A stretch of 64,000 nucleotides of DNA from Mermis nigrescens (GCA_036768485.1 JAVLUZ010000145.1:19718706-19782705), one strand, 5' to 3'. Counted from the stretch's first letter, positions 1-10,910 are shown. The notes: generated by a model not told the origin, from the sequence alone. Program-made: numbers and translations.

Positions 1-500
1 TTTTCGACCTTCAAAAAATCTTGCACCCCCCCCCAGAATTTTCTTGCTGCCCACGTATGGTCACAATCGACGCAACACTGTTGGCAAGATAAAGAATGAA
101 TTTGTTGTTTGCAATGATTTTGATTTTTGGCCGTCAGTGATTATGATTTATCAAAAACTTTTAAAATTTTTGACGCTTCGCATCAAATGCTACAAATACA
201 CGAAATCGAGCAATGATTTAAGCTTTCAAATGTCCTTCCGACTAATTTTCACAAATTTTCGATGCTTTCGCGTCGGATTTTCTACTGGAGTTAAAAAATT
301 TAACGATTTTTTCGCAGAGAATTGTCGAAAATTTTCCGAAAAAGCGTTGCGCCAAAAGCAAAAAAAAAATAAAATAGACAACGTAAACGCCGAAAAAACG
401 CTATTTCGCACGTAAGGGCAATATTTTGGACCTATTTTCGAGTGTATTCGGAAAAGCATGGGTACCGCCCCCTCCAATTAAATCCTGGATTTGTCACTTT
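1..500 (-). mobile_element. Decayed nonautonomous hAT-like element, left part outside the window
   Basis: The stretch is noncoding. It matches diverged copies at 29820-30230 (same strand), 5893-6080 (opposite strand) and the start of 24388-25000. Its right end, near 462-500, read on the minus strand, begins GTGACAAATCCAGGATT, which resembles the CAGTGACGGATCTAGGA terminus at 24388. The first 60 bases also resemble the end of the MITE at 29465-29736. The open frames here are repeat translations, not genes. Confidence 0.4.
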
Positions 501-734
501 TTCCGTTGTAAAGTATCACCTCGTGCAAAAACAGAAAAGTTATAAAAATACATGAATGAATAAATTGAGCCCACTCATTGCATCTGATCTATTTTATTAA
601 TCGCAGAAACTCAGTCATACGTCCTCAATTTCCAAGGCCGCGTTCTGCAAGAGTAGTAATGGGCGGTGGTCTGGAACGCACTCTGTAACGCAGCACCTTA
701 TAGTGCACCCGCACTTTAAGCACCCGATTTTTCA

Positions 735-935
735 GCAGGGCGCTATAGCTGCGAGTCAAACCAGCGCTTAGGGGGATGTATTGGCAGGGCGCTATAGCTG
801 CGAGTCAAACCAGCGCCAAGGGGGTGTATTAAGCAGGGTGCTTTAGCTGCGTGAGTCAAACCAGCGCTTAGGGGGTGTATTAAGCAGGGGGCGCTAAAGC
901 TGCATGTAGGCTCAGCGCCAAGGGGAGTGTAATAC
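735..935. repeat. Four-copy tandem repeat, about 49-51 bp unit
   Basis: Units start near 735, 784, 833 and 884. Each holds a GGCGCTATAGCTGCG-type core, then CAAACCAGCGC and a G-run. The fourth copy is the most diverged. It lies about 200 bases upstream of the F-box gene's TATA box. Whether it affects that gene cannot be told from sequence. Confidence 0.8.
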
Positions 936-1123
936 TCAATTGAGCTCATAGCATCATTCAAGTGACGTCACCCCCTTCAAGTACACAGTATTTTCTCGCT
1001 TATTATGATAAGCTTAAGATTTCGGGTGCATGTACATATGAATAAGGGAAATGTAATTACGTACCTATTTGTGCTTGTTCTATTATGCGTAGTGACGTAG
1101 CTATTTTTTGTGCTACCTGCGGG

Positions 1124-1130
1124 TATAAAG
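1124..1130 (+). promoter_or_regulatory. TATA box of the F-box gene
   Basis: TATAAAG lies 74 bases upstream of the first F-box-frame ATG (1198). A start site about 25-30 bases downstream would fall near 1150-1158 and give a 5' UTR of only about 40-50 bases. Position and match are seen; function is inferred. Confidence 0.5.
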
Positions 1131-1197
1131 AGCTGTAATAAGTCGCGCAGCATTCCGTTTGGAGTGTAGACTAGGTCGCGCTGACTGTCTTATTGGT

Positions 1198-2191
1198 ATG
1201 GAAAGTTTACCGCCAAACATTCTTTTACGCGTTTTTTCCAATTTGGACGTGAAAGAGCGTTTAAACTGCGAGGCTGTATGCAAAAATTGGTTTCATGTTA
1301 TTCGAAATTTTGATGTCCCTTTTCAAGCAAATTTTACATTACATGCCAAGATTATTGAAAATGTTAGACTTCATAATTATACGAGGAGCGTTTATTGTGC
1401 CGGTAATCCCAACAACGAGTTGGCGTTATATCCGGTCATAGGCGGTTCTAAGGTTGAGCTGCTAATTGTGCGGTTTCGAGGAAACTGCATGCTGAAAGGA
1501 AAATATCATCGGTACATGCGGGATGCACTGGAAAGATCAAATCCGGAGACATTATCATTGTCAAACGTCGAAATTAATGCATATTGGGGATGTCGTATTT
1601 TAGATCGGTTTTTGGAAATTGATTCGGAAAAACGATCGTTGGTTCTACACGATGCTAGATTAAAGTTGAAATTTTGGCCGACGGCGGTGGTCAAACCGAT
1701 TAAGATGCTCACCATGACGCATGTGCACCTTAACGCGCATTTTCCTGAATTTATTCGATCGCTTAGATCCGGAAAAGATTATTTTAAATACGGTAATTGT
1801 GCCGAGAGAATATGACTCTATACTGTGTAATGCTTATTTAAATTGTACGCGTTTAACTTTATTGTCACTTGATTTTGCTGATGAATGTCTTTCCGAAAAT
1901 CCCCTTCAAAAACTATTAATACGAAACTGTTTCGAAGATATCATTCACAATTTGTATTTGAAGCAGTGCGATAATATGGTTGATGTTTGTTTTAACTTGA
2001 ATCAAATTTATGACGATGATGAAGAATTTGTCGATTATATTGTTCCTTTATATGATCGTATTAATTTGTATAAATTGGAAATGAAACGCCACGCGTCTAA
2101 TATCGATTGGCAAATTGTAAATTATTCGTGTTTAAACAAAATTACATTGCGTAATCGTGACAACTTTTTTCTGACTCCTTCTTTCCAATAA
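1198..2191 (+). CDS. F-box protein, single exon, one frameshift
   Basis: F-box proteins are the substrate-binding subunits of SCF ubiquitin ligases and bind Skp1 through the F-box. The F-box begins at residue 4 (LPPNILLRVFSNLDVKERL, then CxxVCKNW-type spacing) and covers about residues 4-40. I chose the ATG at 1198 because it starts directly before the F-box and lies below a TATA box; a longer open frame to 1159 starts only with TTG. The rest (about 290 residues) is leucine-rich with short repeats such as LTLLSLDF and LQKLLIRNC, consistent with a degenerate LRR-type substrate domain, but I see no clean repeat register. The frame shifts once between about 1740 and 1800: the first frame runs to 1815, the second is open from before 1721 to 2191. 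This could be a sequencing error or a recent mutation. No introns are apparent. Function beyond the F-box is unknown. Confidence 0.7.
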
Positions 2192-2192
2192 A
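2187..2192 (+). promoter_or_regulatory. Polyadenylation signal overlapping the F-box stop codon
   Basis: AATAAA at 2187-2192 contains the stop TAA (2189-2191). With cleavage 10-30 bases further on, the 3' UTR would be very short. This supports a compact real gene or retrocopy ending here. Confidence 0.5.
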
Positions 2193-2804
2193 AGCAATAA
2201 GAATTTACTCGGCACAAAAAATGTGCGCAAAGAAATGGGTTTTTATGATACATAAGAAGGGGGGTTACAATCCTCTTTAAGCCGAGGGTCTACTAAAGTA
2301 CCTAGTAATTGCTTTTTATAAAGCGCTAAGAATTGAGCCTGTGTGATTAATCACAATTGCTGATTAATGACTCGTCGTAAGCAGAAATTTTAAACTAAGT
2401 AGCCACGTTGTGAGTATGTTTAAAAATGATTAATGGTTTTTCAATTAGCCGGGTATACAAAAACAGACTTTTGCTGGGGTACATGTGTTTGAAAATGATG
2501 CTAGATATTTAATGAGCGCACGTTCGGGCGCCTAGAGGAGATAACGAGCTACGACTGAATTAAAATACGTCATCAAAATATCGAGTACTATTCGCGCTAA
2601 AACTGCTATACGTTTAAACGCAGCACCCCACAATAAAAAATAATACGTATTATACTAAAACTAATTAAGATACGTCGTCTTAAGAAAAGGCATAATATAC
2701 GCGCATAAACGCAGCGCTCTAGTATAAAATATACGGCTTACATCATTAAATTGTAAAGTACTACCCAACTACAACTAATCAAAATACATCAGCTACGAAC
2801 ATGC
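2193..2804. other. Intergenic, no gene seen
   Basis: AT-rich. Around 2560-2790 there are two or three loosely similar stretches of roughly 115 bases (AAACGCAGC, AATTAAGATACGTC and related words), a degenerate tandem repeat. Nothing else is recognised. Confidence 0.4.
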
Positions 2805-2811
2805 TTTTTAA
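2805..2811 (-). promoter_or_regulatory. Possible ATTAAA poly(A) signal for the PC4-like gene
   Basis: On the minus strand ATTAAA follows the stop codon (2819-2821) within about 15 bases. It is a variant hexamer, so support is weak. Confidence 0.3.
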
Positions 2812-2818
2812 TGGTGAA

Positions 2819-4284
2819 TCACTGCGGCTGACTCGGAAAAAAGAAAACATTGGGATAACGATCCCAATTGCCATCACGGGGCTGCGAATAGGGAAAAACA
2901 GCATCCTCCACCTGATCTTTTTGACTATCGTTCTGACCTAATTGCGAATTTAAATGAGTATAAATTTTAGAAAAATGAAAATAAAACTCACTCAAAAGAT
3001 CAGCGCTGGCGGCGGTTATATTCCCCTCGCCTAAAATAAAGAGTGTGCTCATAAATTACGCAACCTAGAAGGGTATTGTTGAAAATGAGTTACACTAGCG
3101 TTACAGAGCTGATATATGTGGTTTAATGGTTTACTTTGCGTTTTCTCATTGGGAACAGGTGTAGCAGCGCTCGTTTTCGCCACCACTGGGTCGCCTAAAT
3201 ATTAATAACAATTTAAATTGAAAAGCACACACTTAAATTTAAGCATTCACTTTGAGTATCTTCATCATCGTCGAGTTTTATAAATTTTAGTGGCTTTGAG
3301 GAATCGCCTAAAAGATAAACGCGAGCTACTAAGACTATTAAAAATCAAAAAGGTTATTACGTGTTTTTGACGTTGGTACTTTCACGGCCTCTAAGATTCC
3401 TAAAATTAGGCGCTACATAATAATAACAAGTTGGAAAATATGCAAATTACACTAGTACCTGCTATACCGAGGACAGCTTTAGCAATATCGTCCTTCTGCC
3501 TGTGCCACGCCTGACACTGGGTGGGTGTCAGCTCAATTTTTTGTTTCTTAGTATCGTTTTTCAATACAACGAGCTTGTTTTCCTTGTCAATCGAAACATA
3601 GGTTTCATAGCCCAAATCTACTGCCTCCATTGGAACATTAAACATCAGGGCATTAAAACAACTATCCGACAAATTAACTAGCTTATCATACTGAAAGCGC
3701 ATCAAGTTAATGCCGTGAGTCATAGGGTAAAGGGGCAATTTTCCAAAATTTTGACACACATGAAATCCAATGCTAGTAACACCTTTCCACTTGGAAACTA
3801 TGCAATACATGTTGTTTCCGAGGCTAAACTCAACTCTGTTTGACATTCTAGAGAAAGACATAGCTGAAGCGTACTGAATGGTAAGGGGTTGGAACAAACA
3901 ATGAGCTAAATGAGCTTGAAAATCGCATATACTGCTTAATGACGCCAAGTGTTGCAAAACCTCTCCCACCACGGTACCGCCTAATGACGTCACTGCTACC
4001 TAACGGTAAATGTGAAAAAACGATGTATCTGTGCAATTTTATTTAAAAACGTACATACACTAAACAGAATAGTCGAAAAATACTTGACGAGTATGATCAA
4101 TCATAAGCAAGGAATCAAATTCACCGTAAATTATACACTCTACGCCGCCAATGGGTAGGGCTTTTCCAAACTGCATTTCCAAGCTCGTTGTTCCTTCTCG
4201 CATCAATTCCCACGTATTGGTGTCGGTACCATCGGCACTGAGCTCAAAGACAAGAAAGGTGCTCCCATTTTTGAATCTTCCCAC
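2819..4284 (-). CDS. Gene with two tandem PC4 (p15)-like domains; at least three exons, 5' end not seen
   Basis: Proposed exons on the minus strand: 4284 (or further) to 4084, 3999-3459 and 3030-2819. Introns are GTATTT...TTAG (84 bp, phase 0 on both sides) and GTACTAG...TTTTAG (428 bp, phase 1 on both sides), so the frames join cleanly. The middle exon holds two segments like the C-terminal domain of coactivator PC4/SUB1, which binds single-stranded DNA as a dimer. The first reads FSLGNNMYCIVSKWKG, then HGINL and a QYDKL helix. The second reads VDLGYETYVSI, then KKQKIELTPTQCQAW. The last exon adds about 70 residues with no known domain. No ATG is seen in the first exon; the dispersed duplication starting at about 4288 may have cut the gene. 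Domain identity rests on the LG...Y.V / KGI.L...Q pattern only. It could be a host gene, pseudogene or virus-derived gene. Confidence 0.45.
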
Positions 4285-4287
4285 GTT

Positions 4288-5222
4288 TTTTGATATATTG
4301 TGCTCAATATTCCATTTTTCTATGTAAATTTGTTTCTAAGTTCAAAATGAATCATATTTTAGCTTGACAGACTTGATTATGCTACTCAGAAGCTAGTCTA
4401 GAATCTAAATTCAATCGTCATTTAATTCCTTAGAAACTATTAAATATACTAAAGTATTTTTCCTGTTCATCGTCATGCGTATACTTGCTTCAGCCCTGCA
4501 TACAACTACGGTGGATATTTGCCACTCCTAGCTCAGCGAAATGGTACTCACCGGATAGTCAATCAATCGGTAAACGTAAACTTTGACTCAGGCACGAAGA
4601 TTGCGGAAGATATCGGAGTTGATCCAAAAACTTTTTCTAACAGATTGTTCGTTTTGTCCCCAAATTCCATGTTTTTCTGTTCTATAGTGATATAACACTT
4701 TTGATTAAATGTTAAGATTAGAATGAGTAGCGAAAAAATTGCAGAGCAAATCGATTAATTAGCACGGGACAGCTATGATGTATTAGCAGGTACCTACATA
4801 AGGATTACGGTAGTTATAGCCATAGGTGGGCGGCATCAAAATTCTTGGGGTGCAAGATTTTTCAAAGGTCAAAAATGGTCTTCAAAATGGGGTAATTTCT
4901 CGACGTTTCTCATCGAGCACTATCCATTGGCATCGAAAAATTGCGAAGAAACAAATTTTAAAAAATTGAATTCTAGGGGTATTTTTGTTTTCTGAGGGGT
5001 ATTCAGCCTTCTGGGGGATGCATACCCCCAAACCCTCTCCCCACGCCCACGGTTATAGCCTCTCGTCTCGTGTAGCTAACGAGGGGAAGCTTAAAAGGAA
5101 TTGAGTCTATTATTCTATATTCATTTCATCTTACTTACGGCATTAGCTCTTATATGTTAAGTAACCTACATACATATGTATATGCTTAGGAAGGGAGGAA
5201 TGAAACGTAAAACGATGAAATT
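4288..5222. repeat. Dispersed 0.93-kb duplication, copy 1
   Basis: Nearly the same sequence is at 45576-46501 in the same orientation, including the MITE at 4821-5051 and its target duplication. Similarity begins near TGATATATTGTGCTCAATAT and stops after AAACGATGAAATTT. No terminal inverted repeats are seen at the outer ends. It may be a larger repeat family or a segmental copy. It abuts the 5' end of the PC4-like gene. Confidence 0.8.
4821..5051. mobile_element. MITE with perfect 8-bp target duplication (GTTATAGC)
   Basis: Flanked by GTTATAGC at 4813-4820 and 5052-5059. Ends read CATAGGTGGGCGG inward from the left and CGTGGGCGTGGGG from the right, an imperfect TIR. An 8-bp duplication and CA-type ends suggest hAT. 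Relatives lie at 29465-29736, 30795-31045, 42172-42330 and 46105-46333, sharing a core with GATAGTGCTCGA-type and CATCGAAAAA-type words. Confidence 0.8.
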
Positions 5223-5593
5223 TACTCAAATCATTTATTAGAATTTGAGTGAGTCGAAATAATTACGGCACTGGTCATCCTAATTCATCTTAGGTAATAA
5301 GGTTGGTATCGACGGAAGGAGTGTCCATTTGAGGACGATAGCAACCAGCTTACCCGACGACGCAGAATTCTTGACCGTGCGGTCTTGTCGATGTCTTCCC
5401 GAATCCCGACTAATGGCATCTATGTTTAAGCACTTAAAATCTAACTTAACATCTCGACTGTGGCAGGGTTTCCGGCGATACAGTCTTCTGAACTGTCAGC
5501 CTTTTCTCAATCGCGCTCAAGTGTAGTTAGCGTACAAATAGATAGTTAGAGTTAAAATTATCGATGACGCAGCAGGCCTTCCGTCAAGACTTT
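5223..5593. other. Unassigned intergenic DNA
   Basis: A short open frame at 5329-5526 begins with TTG and shows no recognisable family. It is not called a gene. Confidence 0.3.
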
Positions 5594-5595
5594 TA

Positions 5596-5762
5596 GTCTG
5601 TTTCACACAACTTCAGTCATAAGTTATAAATATCAAATTATCTCCGACAATAAACTGACAGATTGCGATTTTAGCATTGATCTGATATATAGTTATCGTA
5701 ACCCTCGGCTTACTGTCGATAAAAATTCTTGAAATTTATGCATGAAGTTATATGAAACAGAC
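5596..5762. mobile_element. Tc1/mariner-like MITE with TA target site
   Basis: TIRs GTCTGTTTCACACAACTTCA and (inverted) GTCTGTTTCATATAACTTCA are flanked by TA at 5594-5595 and 5763-5764. The 167-bp element is noncoding. Confidence 0.65.
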
Positions 5763-5820
5763 TACCGTTATGTAGGACCACGTATGTACCAACCTATACA
5801 TGGGTGGGTTAAGGTCTATA

Positions 5821-6136
5821 GTCTGTTTCACACAAGTTCGGTCATAAATTTTAAAACCATCTCCGACAATTAACTGAGAATCCACTCAATGGCCGATGTA
5901 GGATTTTCGTGAGGTACCCAACTATTCCAAAAACGGCCAAAAATAGGTCCACGCGCAAAATAGAGTTTTTCGGCGTTTTACGCGGTCTATTTTTATTTAA
6001 AATCGTTTCATCGCAAAATTTTCTTTCGGAAATTTTAAAACTTCGATTATTTTGTGTGATTGAAGCATTGATCGTATCAGCTTTTTGCCCGTGAAAATTA
6101 TTAAAATTTATGCTTAAACTTACGTGAAACAAATTG
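5821..6136. mobile_element. Second copy of the TA-site MITE, carrying an internal insertion
   Basis: The left end GTCTGTTTCACACAAG follows TA at 5819-5820. The right end is degenerate (GAAACAAATTGTA). Inside, about 5893-6080 is an inverted piece of the repeat family seen at 1-500 and 24388-25000, so it looks like a nested insertion. Confidence 0.5.
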
Positions 6137-6228
6137 TAGCAATGTTACCTTTGAGCAAATAATTATCAACTTGTTTTAGACGTATTTTTTATGCCACATG
6201 CATTACGATTTATGAATATACTTATGCA

Positions 6229-6567
6229 CAGGCCCGTATCCAGGGTACGGCCAAGAGGGGGCGGACCAAACATTAATTGGTCTATATCTCGGGAAATTCG
6301 ACAAGATGGATCGCAAAAGCCGCATTTTTTATGTTTTTTCAACATGTTCTATCCATTGAGATCATAAAATTCAAACTAATCGAAAAAATTTTTTCCTTAC
6401 TCGGAATGCTATAAAAATATCATTTTTTGATCGCGCTAGAGCCAAAATTATGGAAAATACTTCATATCTTGCGCGAAGTGTCGGAAATTTGAAGATTTTA
6501 CGTCAAAGACAGGCAATTTTTCCATCTTTCCGTGCATTATCTCGCCTTCCCCCTAAATACGGCCCTG
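6229..6567. mobile_element. hAT-like MITE with imperfect 8-bp target duplication
   Basis: The left end starts CAGGCCCGTATCCAGGG; the right end inverted is CAGGGCCGTATTTAGGGGG. Flanks are CTTATGCA (6221-6228) and CCTATGTA (6568-6575), matching at 6 of 8. The 339-bp body has no meaningful coding capacity. Confidence 0.6.
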
Positions 6568-7039
6568 CCTATGTAATATGTATGAATGAACATATGCCGT
6601 ATACATCTATGTACATGCATAATCTCGATTTGCAGCTTAGCAAATTTCAGTTTAAGTTATGATGCGTTCATAACTTTTCAAGTTCTTAATATTTATCACT
6701 TGACATAGCATAGGTAATTGTAGACTGTTACACATTACGTTCTATGTATATATGCATCCATTCAAAACCACAATTTCCTTAGTCAAACGACATTTATTTT
6801 TCTCACAAGGTAGTGTTTCCTTGCATACTATCTTTTGTATAAGATAAGTAGGTACTAAAGCTAACACTTTATTCAGAAAATCGCAAACCTAAAATGTTAA
6901 AAAGGCTAGAATTTCTAACATTGCTAAATATGGCTCCTATCTAGCTGACCAAAAAGCAAAAGAAACTTACTTTTACAATCAAGTCAAAATTAAGCTAAAT
7001 AGTAATTCGCAAAATCGCACTTCTATTATGCGATTGTCC
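6568..7039. other. Unassigned AT-rich DNA, partly LINE debris
   Basis: The minus strand between about 6960 and 7030 still gives pieces such as LMDNRIIEVRFC, consistent with the C-terminal end of a LINE polyprotein. Otherwise nothing is recognised. Confidence 0.3.
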
Positions 7040-7205
7040 ATAAGACTATTAAAAAAGTTGTCAGAGGAGTAATGTTATGTAACAATCAAATCTGAATAAG
7101 TTCTGCGAAGTTCAAGCCTTTCTAAATTCAGCGCTTGTAATCTTTCTTCATAAGAAAGTTTATGGTTCGCCCAAATAATTCTTAAGATCAGTCTAGCTTT
7201 TAGCA
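7040..7205 (-). mobile_element. LINE (jockey/CR1-type) ORF2 C-terminal relic
   Basis: Minus-strand translation contains KLSYEERLQALNLERLELRR followed by a DLI motif. This is the pattern downstream of RT in jockey/CR1-like LINEs and matches the better preserved copy at 47193-47725 in kind. It is short, interrupted and without ends. Confidence 0.6.
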
Positions 7206-8101
7206 TCTTCTATGGACTGCGTTAAAGTAAAATCTACAGTACGAGCAATGTGTTCAAAAAATCGGTAACGCCCATCTATTATTCATCATCCACTCGATCG
7301 TTGGTATCGAATCGAAGCTAAAAAGGAAAGCAATTAAGATGGAGCGGAAAAGCGATCAGTCATCGATTGAGGCCCAAAAAAGCATTTTCACGAACATCAA
7401 CGTGCTACGCCCCATAATTACAGTACGCCTATGGAGTTAGCCTAACCGCAAAATGTTCTTTATTCTTGTATACGACATGTGAATTAATTCACCACAAAAT
7501 CTAGGATTTTGACAAATTAGCATAATGAAGTCGCTTTGATTAACAGCGCCCACGAATACACGCGTCCTACTTTGAATTTCAATGATTAATAATGTACCTA
7601 CTTACGGTAAATAGACTTGTACATCTACATATGTGTATGTAGATGTTCAAAATTCCGAATCGCGTAAAATTTCGCTCATTTTAACCCGGCTTGCCCATTT
7701 TTGAATTTGGCCATGTATGCGAGCAAGAAAAGGCAAAGAAGTACGAAAAGGTAAGCCTTTTCGTCACGCTACTTCAGAGATCAAAAATTAGTTTATTTCC
7801 TTATCTTCAGTTGTGAGCATGGAAAACATGGGTTTAATATCACGCAATGCGTATCAACCGGTATTTTTTATAATACATAAATTTTTGTGCTACATACTCG
7901 TTGAACACGCGCTCCTTAAAATCTCGAATAGTGTTTCGTGATCAGCTTGAAATTAGTGATATATAAATACACGAATTTGCGTGACCCTAATTGATCTCGT
8001 GCGCATGCAATAAGAGAGCTTTCTTTAAAGACACAGTGGGCTCAATCCTTTCATTTTTAAGAGTAAGCGTGAAACTTATTTGCACTTGTGCGATCACTCA
8101 A
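7206..8101. other. Unassigned DNA
   Basis: I see no gene, long repeat or element ends. A TATATAAATACACG stretch near 7960 is TATA-like but has no gene behind it. Confidence 0.3.
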
Positions 8102-8499
8102 CAGTGGCGTAGCTGGGAGGTTGGAGGGAATAAAGGGGGACTAGTAACCCCAAAATTTTGAAAGTACGAGTATTTTTTACAAGGATTTCCCAAAGGAAAA
8201 AAAATCGAAAATTCTTAAAACGCGTCTGACAGCCCGTTTAAATAGATTTCAGCACACTTTTTAACTAGCAAGTCTTAAATTTGTGGAAGCTTTGCGCCTA
8301 TTTATTTACATACAACATATTTTGTAATCTAATTGAAATACGAGTAAAGTTAAATTTTTCAAAAATTTCAGTGCGTAGGTCTCACTGTGTAAAGCTCAAA
8401 AGCATCATTATTTTTGCCAATCTACAAGTAATTGTTGAGGTACTAGACTTCAAAATTTTCGTCCTCTCCCCGAAATTCAGAAGGCCAGCTACGCCCCTG
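8102..8499. mobile_element. hAT-like MITE (CAGTGGCGTAGCTGG ends)
   Basis: The left end is CAGTGGCGTAGCTGG and the right end inverted is CAGGGGCGTAGCTGG. Flanking octamers TCACTCAA (8094-8101) and TCGCTTAA (8500-8507) agree at 6 of 8, as expected for an old 8-bp hAT duplication. Length 398 bp. The open frame at 8281-8556 crosses the element end and is not a gene. Confidence 0.75.
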
Positions 8500-8878
8500 T
8501 CGCTTAAACACACTATTATTTATGGTTATTCATCTTTTAAGATTGCAATCTATTAACTGTTCGCACAAATATTAATATGAAATTTTACCTTTTATATCAT
8601 CAGCAATAAGCAAGCCTAGCTGTGAATTGGACTAAGACTTCTGGTCTTTATTTTCCTTCACTTACATTCGGTTTTTTCAAACTCGATTTTTACCTTTATT
8701 GAATGGGGCAGCAGGTAACTGAACAGCTGATATTAATAACGTGTAATATCGATCGAGATTAAGTATTCTATAACTAAACCTGCAATCTTCGGATGAACTT
8801 AGAAAGTGTTCAGTTTGAGTGTTATAATGGGTTTGAATAATATATATCTATTTATTAATATAGGTAACTGTTTTTTAG

Positions 8879-9004
8879 GAATAAAGCACAGTCTAAAGAG
8901 TCATCTTTTCAACAAATTCAATTACAACAGTCTAGCAACCCTAGCAAACGCCATAGAGAAAGGCTGAATTCTGAGCTAGAAGCTGTTTCCAGATTACTTC
9001 CATT
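8879..9004 (+). CDS. Aryl hydrocarbon receptor (spineless)-type bHLH exon, 5' half, split by a hAT insertion
   Basis: AhR/spineless proteins are bHLH-PAS transcription factors that pair with ARNT/Tango. After a good splice acceptor (CTGTTTTTTAG, AG at 8877-8878) the exon reads in one open frame starting with one base of a split codon. It contains SNPSKRHRERLNSELEAVSR, the basic region and helix 1 of the AhR family (SNPSKRHRERLN is a family signature; SIM, Dysfusion and Tango differ here), then LLPF. The reading frame is cut inside the PHE codon by the hAT element at 9005; TSD 8997-9004. The other half resumes at 17630. No PAS exons are visible in the window, presumably because introns are long or because this is a pseudogene. 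Confidence 0.8.
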
Positions 9005-9059
9005 CAGAGCCGTGCCTTGGGGGGTGCGAAGGGTACAAGCCGCACCGGGCCGCAAAGAA

Positions 9060-9290
9060 TTAGGGGCCGCAAAAACTTAACTGACCTAAGTTTGTATACA
9101 TATATTGTACACTATATGTATGCTAGACAATGCGAACACGAATAAAAATAATAATGTACACTTCTGTGTAACAGAAAATTCGATGTTCCATCATTCACTA
9201 GGGGCCGCAAAAACTTGAGCTGAACTAGCTTACATACGTGTCATACTGTACTTGTACGTGTATGCTCGACAAGGCAGGAGCACGCCTTTG
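9060..9290. repeat. Subterminal direct repeats of the hAT element
   Basis: Two copies (about 9060-9140 and 9200-9290) begin AGGGGCCGCAAAAACTT and continue with GTATGCT-GACAA-type sequence. The GGGCCGCAAAAA word also occurs just inside the right end (near 17576 and 17601). Confidence 0.6.
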
Positions 9291-9375
9291 TGTTTCACTG
9301 TGTAAAGTATGTATCGATAGTTTTACACATTTGTCTGTATGTATCTCAGCACGTATTTAACTGTTTCCTATAATC

Positions 9376-9401
9376 ATAGGTAGCGCGATAGCGCTACCTA
9401 T
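9376..9401. repeat. 11-bp-arm palindrome, GATA loop
   Basis: ATAGGTAGCGC and its exact inverse flank a 4-base loop. A perfect hairpin inside the hAT 5' region; role unknown. Confidence 0.7.
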
Positions 9402-9585
9402 AATATACTTGGCCATCCTTTTTTCTTATATGTTTTTCACAGCGAGTGCGAAATTTGTGTCCCCCCCTCACAGCTATAACGGCACACATCTGAGAGGTGC
9501 GGTTTTTTTAAAAGGTAGATAATAAAAAAACTTAGTGCCCCCATTTTTTTTCTTGTTTACACTCAATACCGAGCGCGTCGTGAGT

Positions 9586-9600
9586 GTGTAAAGTTTACAC
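9586..9600. repeat. Recurring 15-bp palindrome-like motif GTGTAAASTTTACAC in hAT 5' region
   Basis: The word occurs at 9586-9600, 10040-10054, 10505-10519 and 12859-12873 with no mismatch to the degenerate consensus, and with one mismatch at 10641-10655 and 11286-11300. Spaced sites of this kind could bind the transposase, since hAT transposases are known to use subterminal repeats; that role is inference. Confidence 0.6.
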
Positions 9601-9637
9601 CAAAAATTCAAATAATTTGCGGAGGGCCAATTTTTTT

Positions 9638-10560
9638 TAAAAATGTTTTCCCTAATTAGTAGGTTACGAATCTGGTCTTAAAATTTCTTTACACTCATTG
9701 GTTGTTGCACAGGAGTGTAAATTAGACGGTTTTTTTACAGTTTTCATGTGGCCAAGCATATCTAACTCAGTTTTACATTCTATGCAGTCTGATTGGTTTC
9801 AAAATGTAGACGGTTAAAAAATCTAGGGGAGACTTTTTTTAATTTTTTTTCAAAAGTAATATTCTCGAATTTAGAGGCGGTATATTGTAAAGAGTCTAAG
9901 ACAAAAAAATTTTTCCCTGCCATATTCTCCACTTGGTTAACAAAACGTGGTAACTACCCTTAAAATGTGCCTCGTCTTAAGCGCTACACGTCAAAATTTA
10001 TTTTGTTTTTTTACAATCAATATTGCGTTATTAGTGCAAGTGTAAACTTTACACTGAAAACATTTTTTCCGCCCATAGCGTCGTGGATGATGAATTTTTT
10101 AAAAAATGTTTTCCCTAATTAGTAGGTTACGAATCTGGTCTTAAAATTTCTTTACACTCATTGGTTGTTGCACAGGAGTGTAAATTAGACGGTTTTTTAC
10201 TGTTTTCATGTGCAAGAGCATATCTAACTCAGTTTTACATTCTATGCAGTCTGATTGGTTTCAAAAGGTAGACGGTTATAAAATCTAGGAGAAACTTTTT
10301 TTATTTTTTCTTAAAAAGTAATATTTTCGAATTTAGAGGCGGTTTATTGTAAAGAGTCTGAGACAAAAAATATTTTTTTCCCTGCCATATTCTCCACTTA
10401 GTAGAAAGAACGTGGTAACTACCTTTAAAATCTGCCTTGTATTAAGCGCTACACGTCAAAATTTATTTTGTTTCTTTACAATCAATATTGCGTTATTAGT
10501 GCAGGTGTAAACTTTACACTGAAAAAATTTTTTCCGCCCAGAGCGTCGTGGATGATAAAT
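9638..10560. repeat. 463-bp tandem duplication in the hAT noncoding region
   Basis: The segment starting TTTTCCCTAATTAGTAGG at 9646 recurs at 10109 with few changes through to about 10560, and a decayed third start is seen near 10545-10620. Copies differ mostly by short homopolymer length changes. Confidence 0.85.
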
Positions 10561-10910
10561 TTTTTTAAAATGTTCTCTGTGAGGTCAGAATAACGAATCT
10601 GACCTTCAAACTTTTCTACAATTAACACAGAGTACCAGGGGTTTAAACTTTACACTCTAGTGGATGAGTAAAAAAACAGATTTTGTCCAAGATTTCTCTG
10701 CCAACTTTTTCGGTTATGAGTTAAGATAATTTAAATAGATAAATATAAAGTAACTTTTAAGGGCTACACGTCGAAGCAAACCGCGTTCAAAAAAACGTAA
10801 TATTGAGTTGTTTATGGGGGTGTAAAGTTCGAAATCTGAGGTGTAAAATAGACGAAAAAAACAGGTTTTTTCGTATTTAATTGGTAAATCATATCAAATA
10901 TTTCGCGGAA

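Noticed and set aside
5329..5526. 65-codon open frame
   Set aside because: It starts with TTG, lacks any domain, splice or promoter support, and is short.
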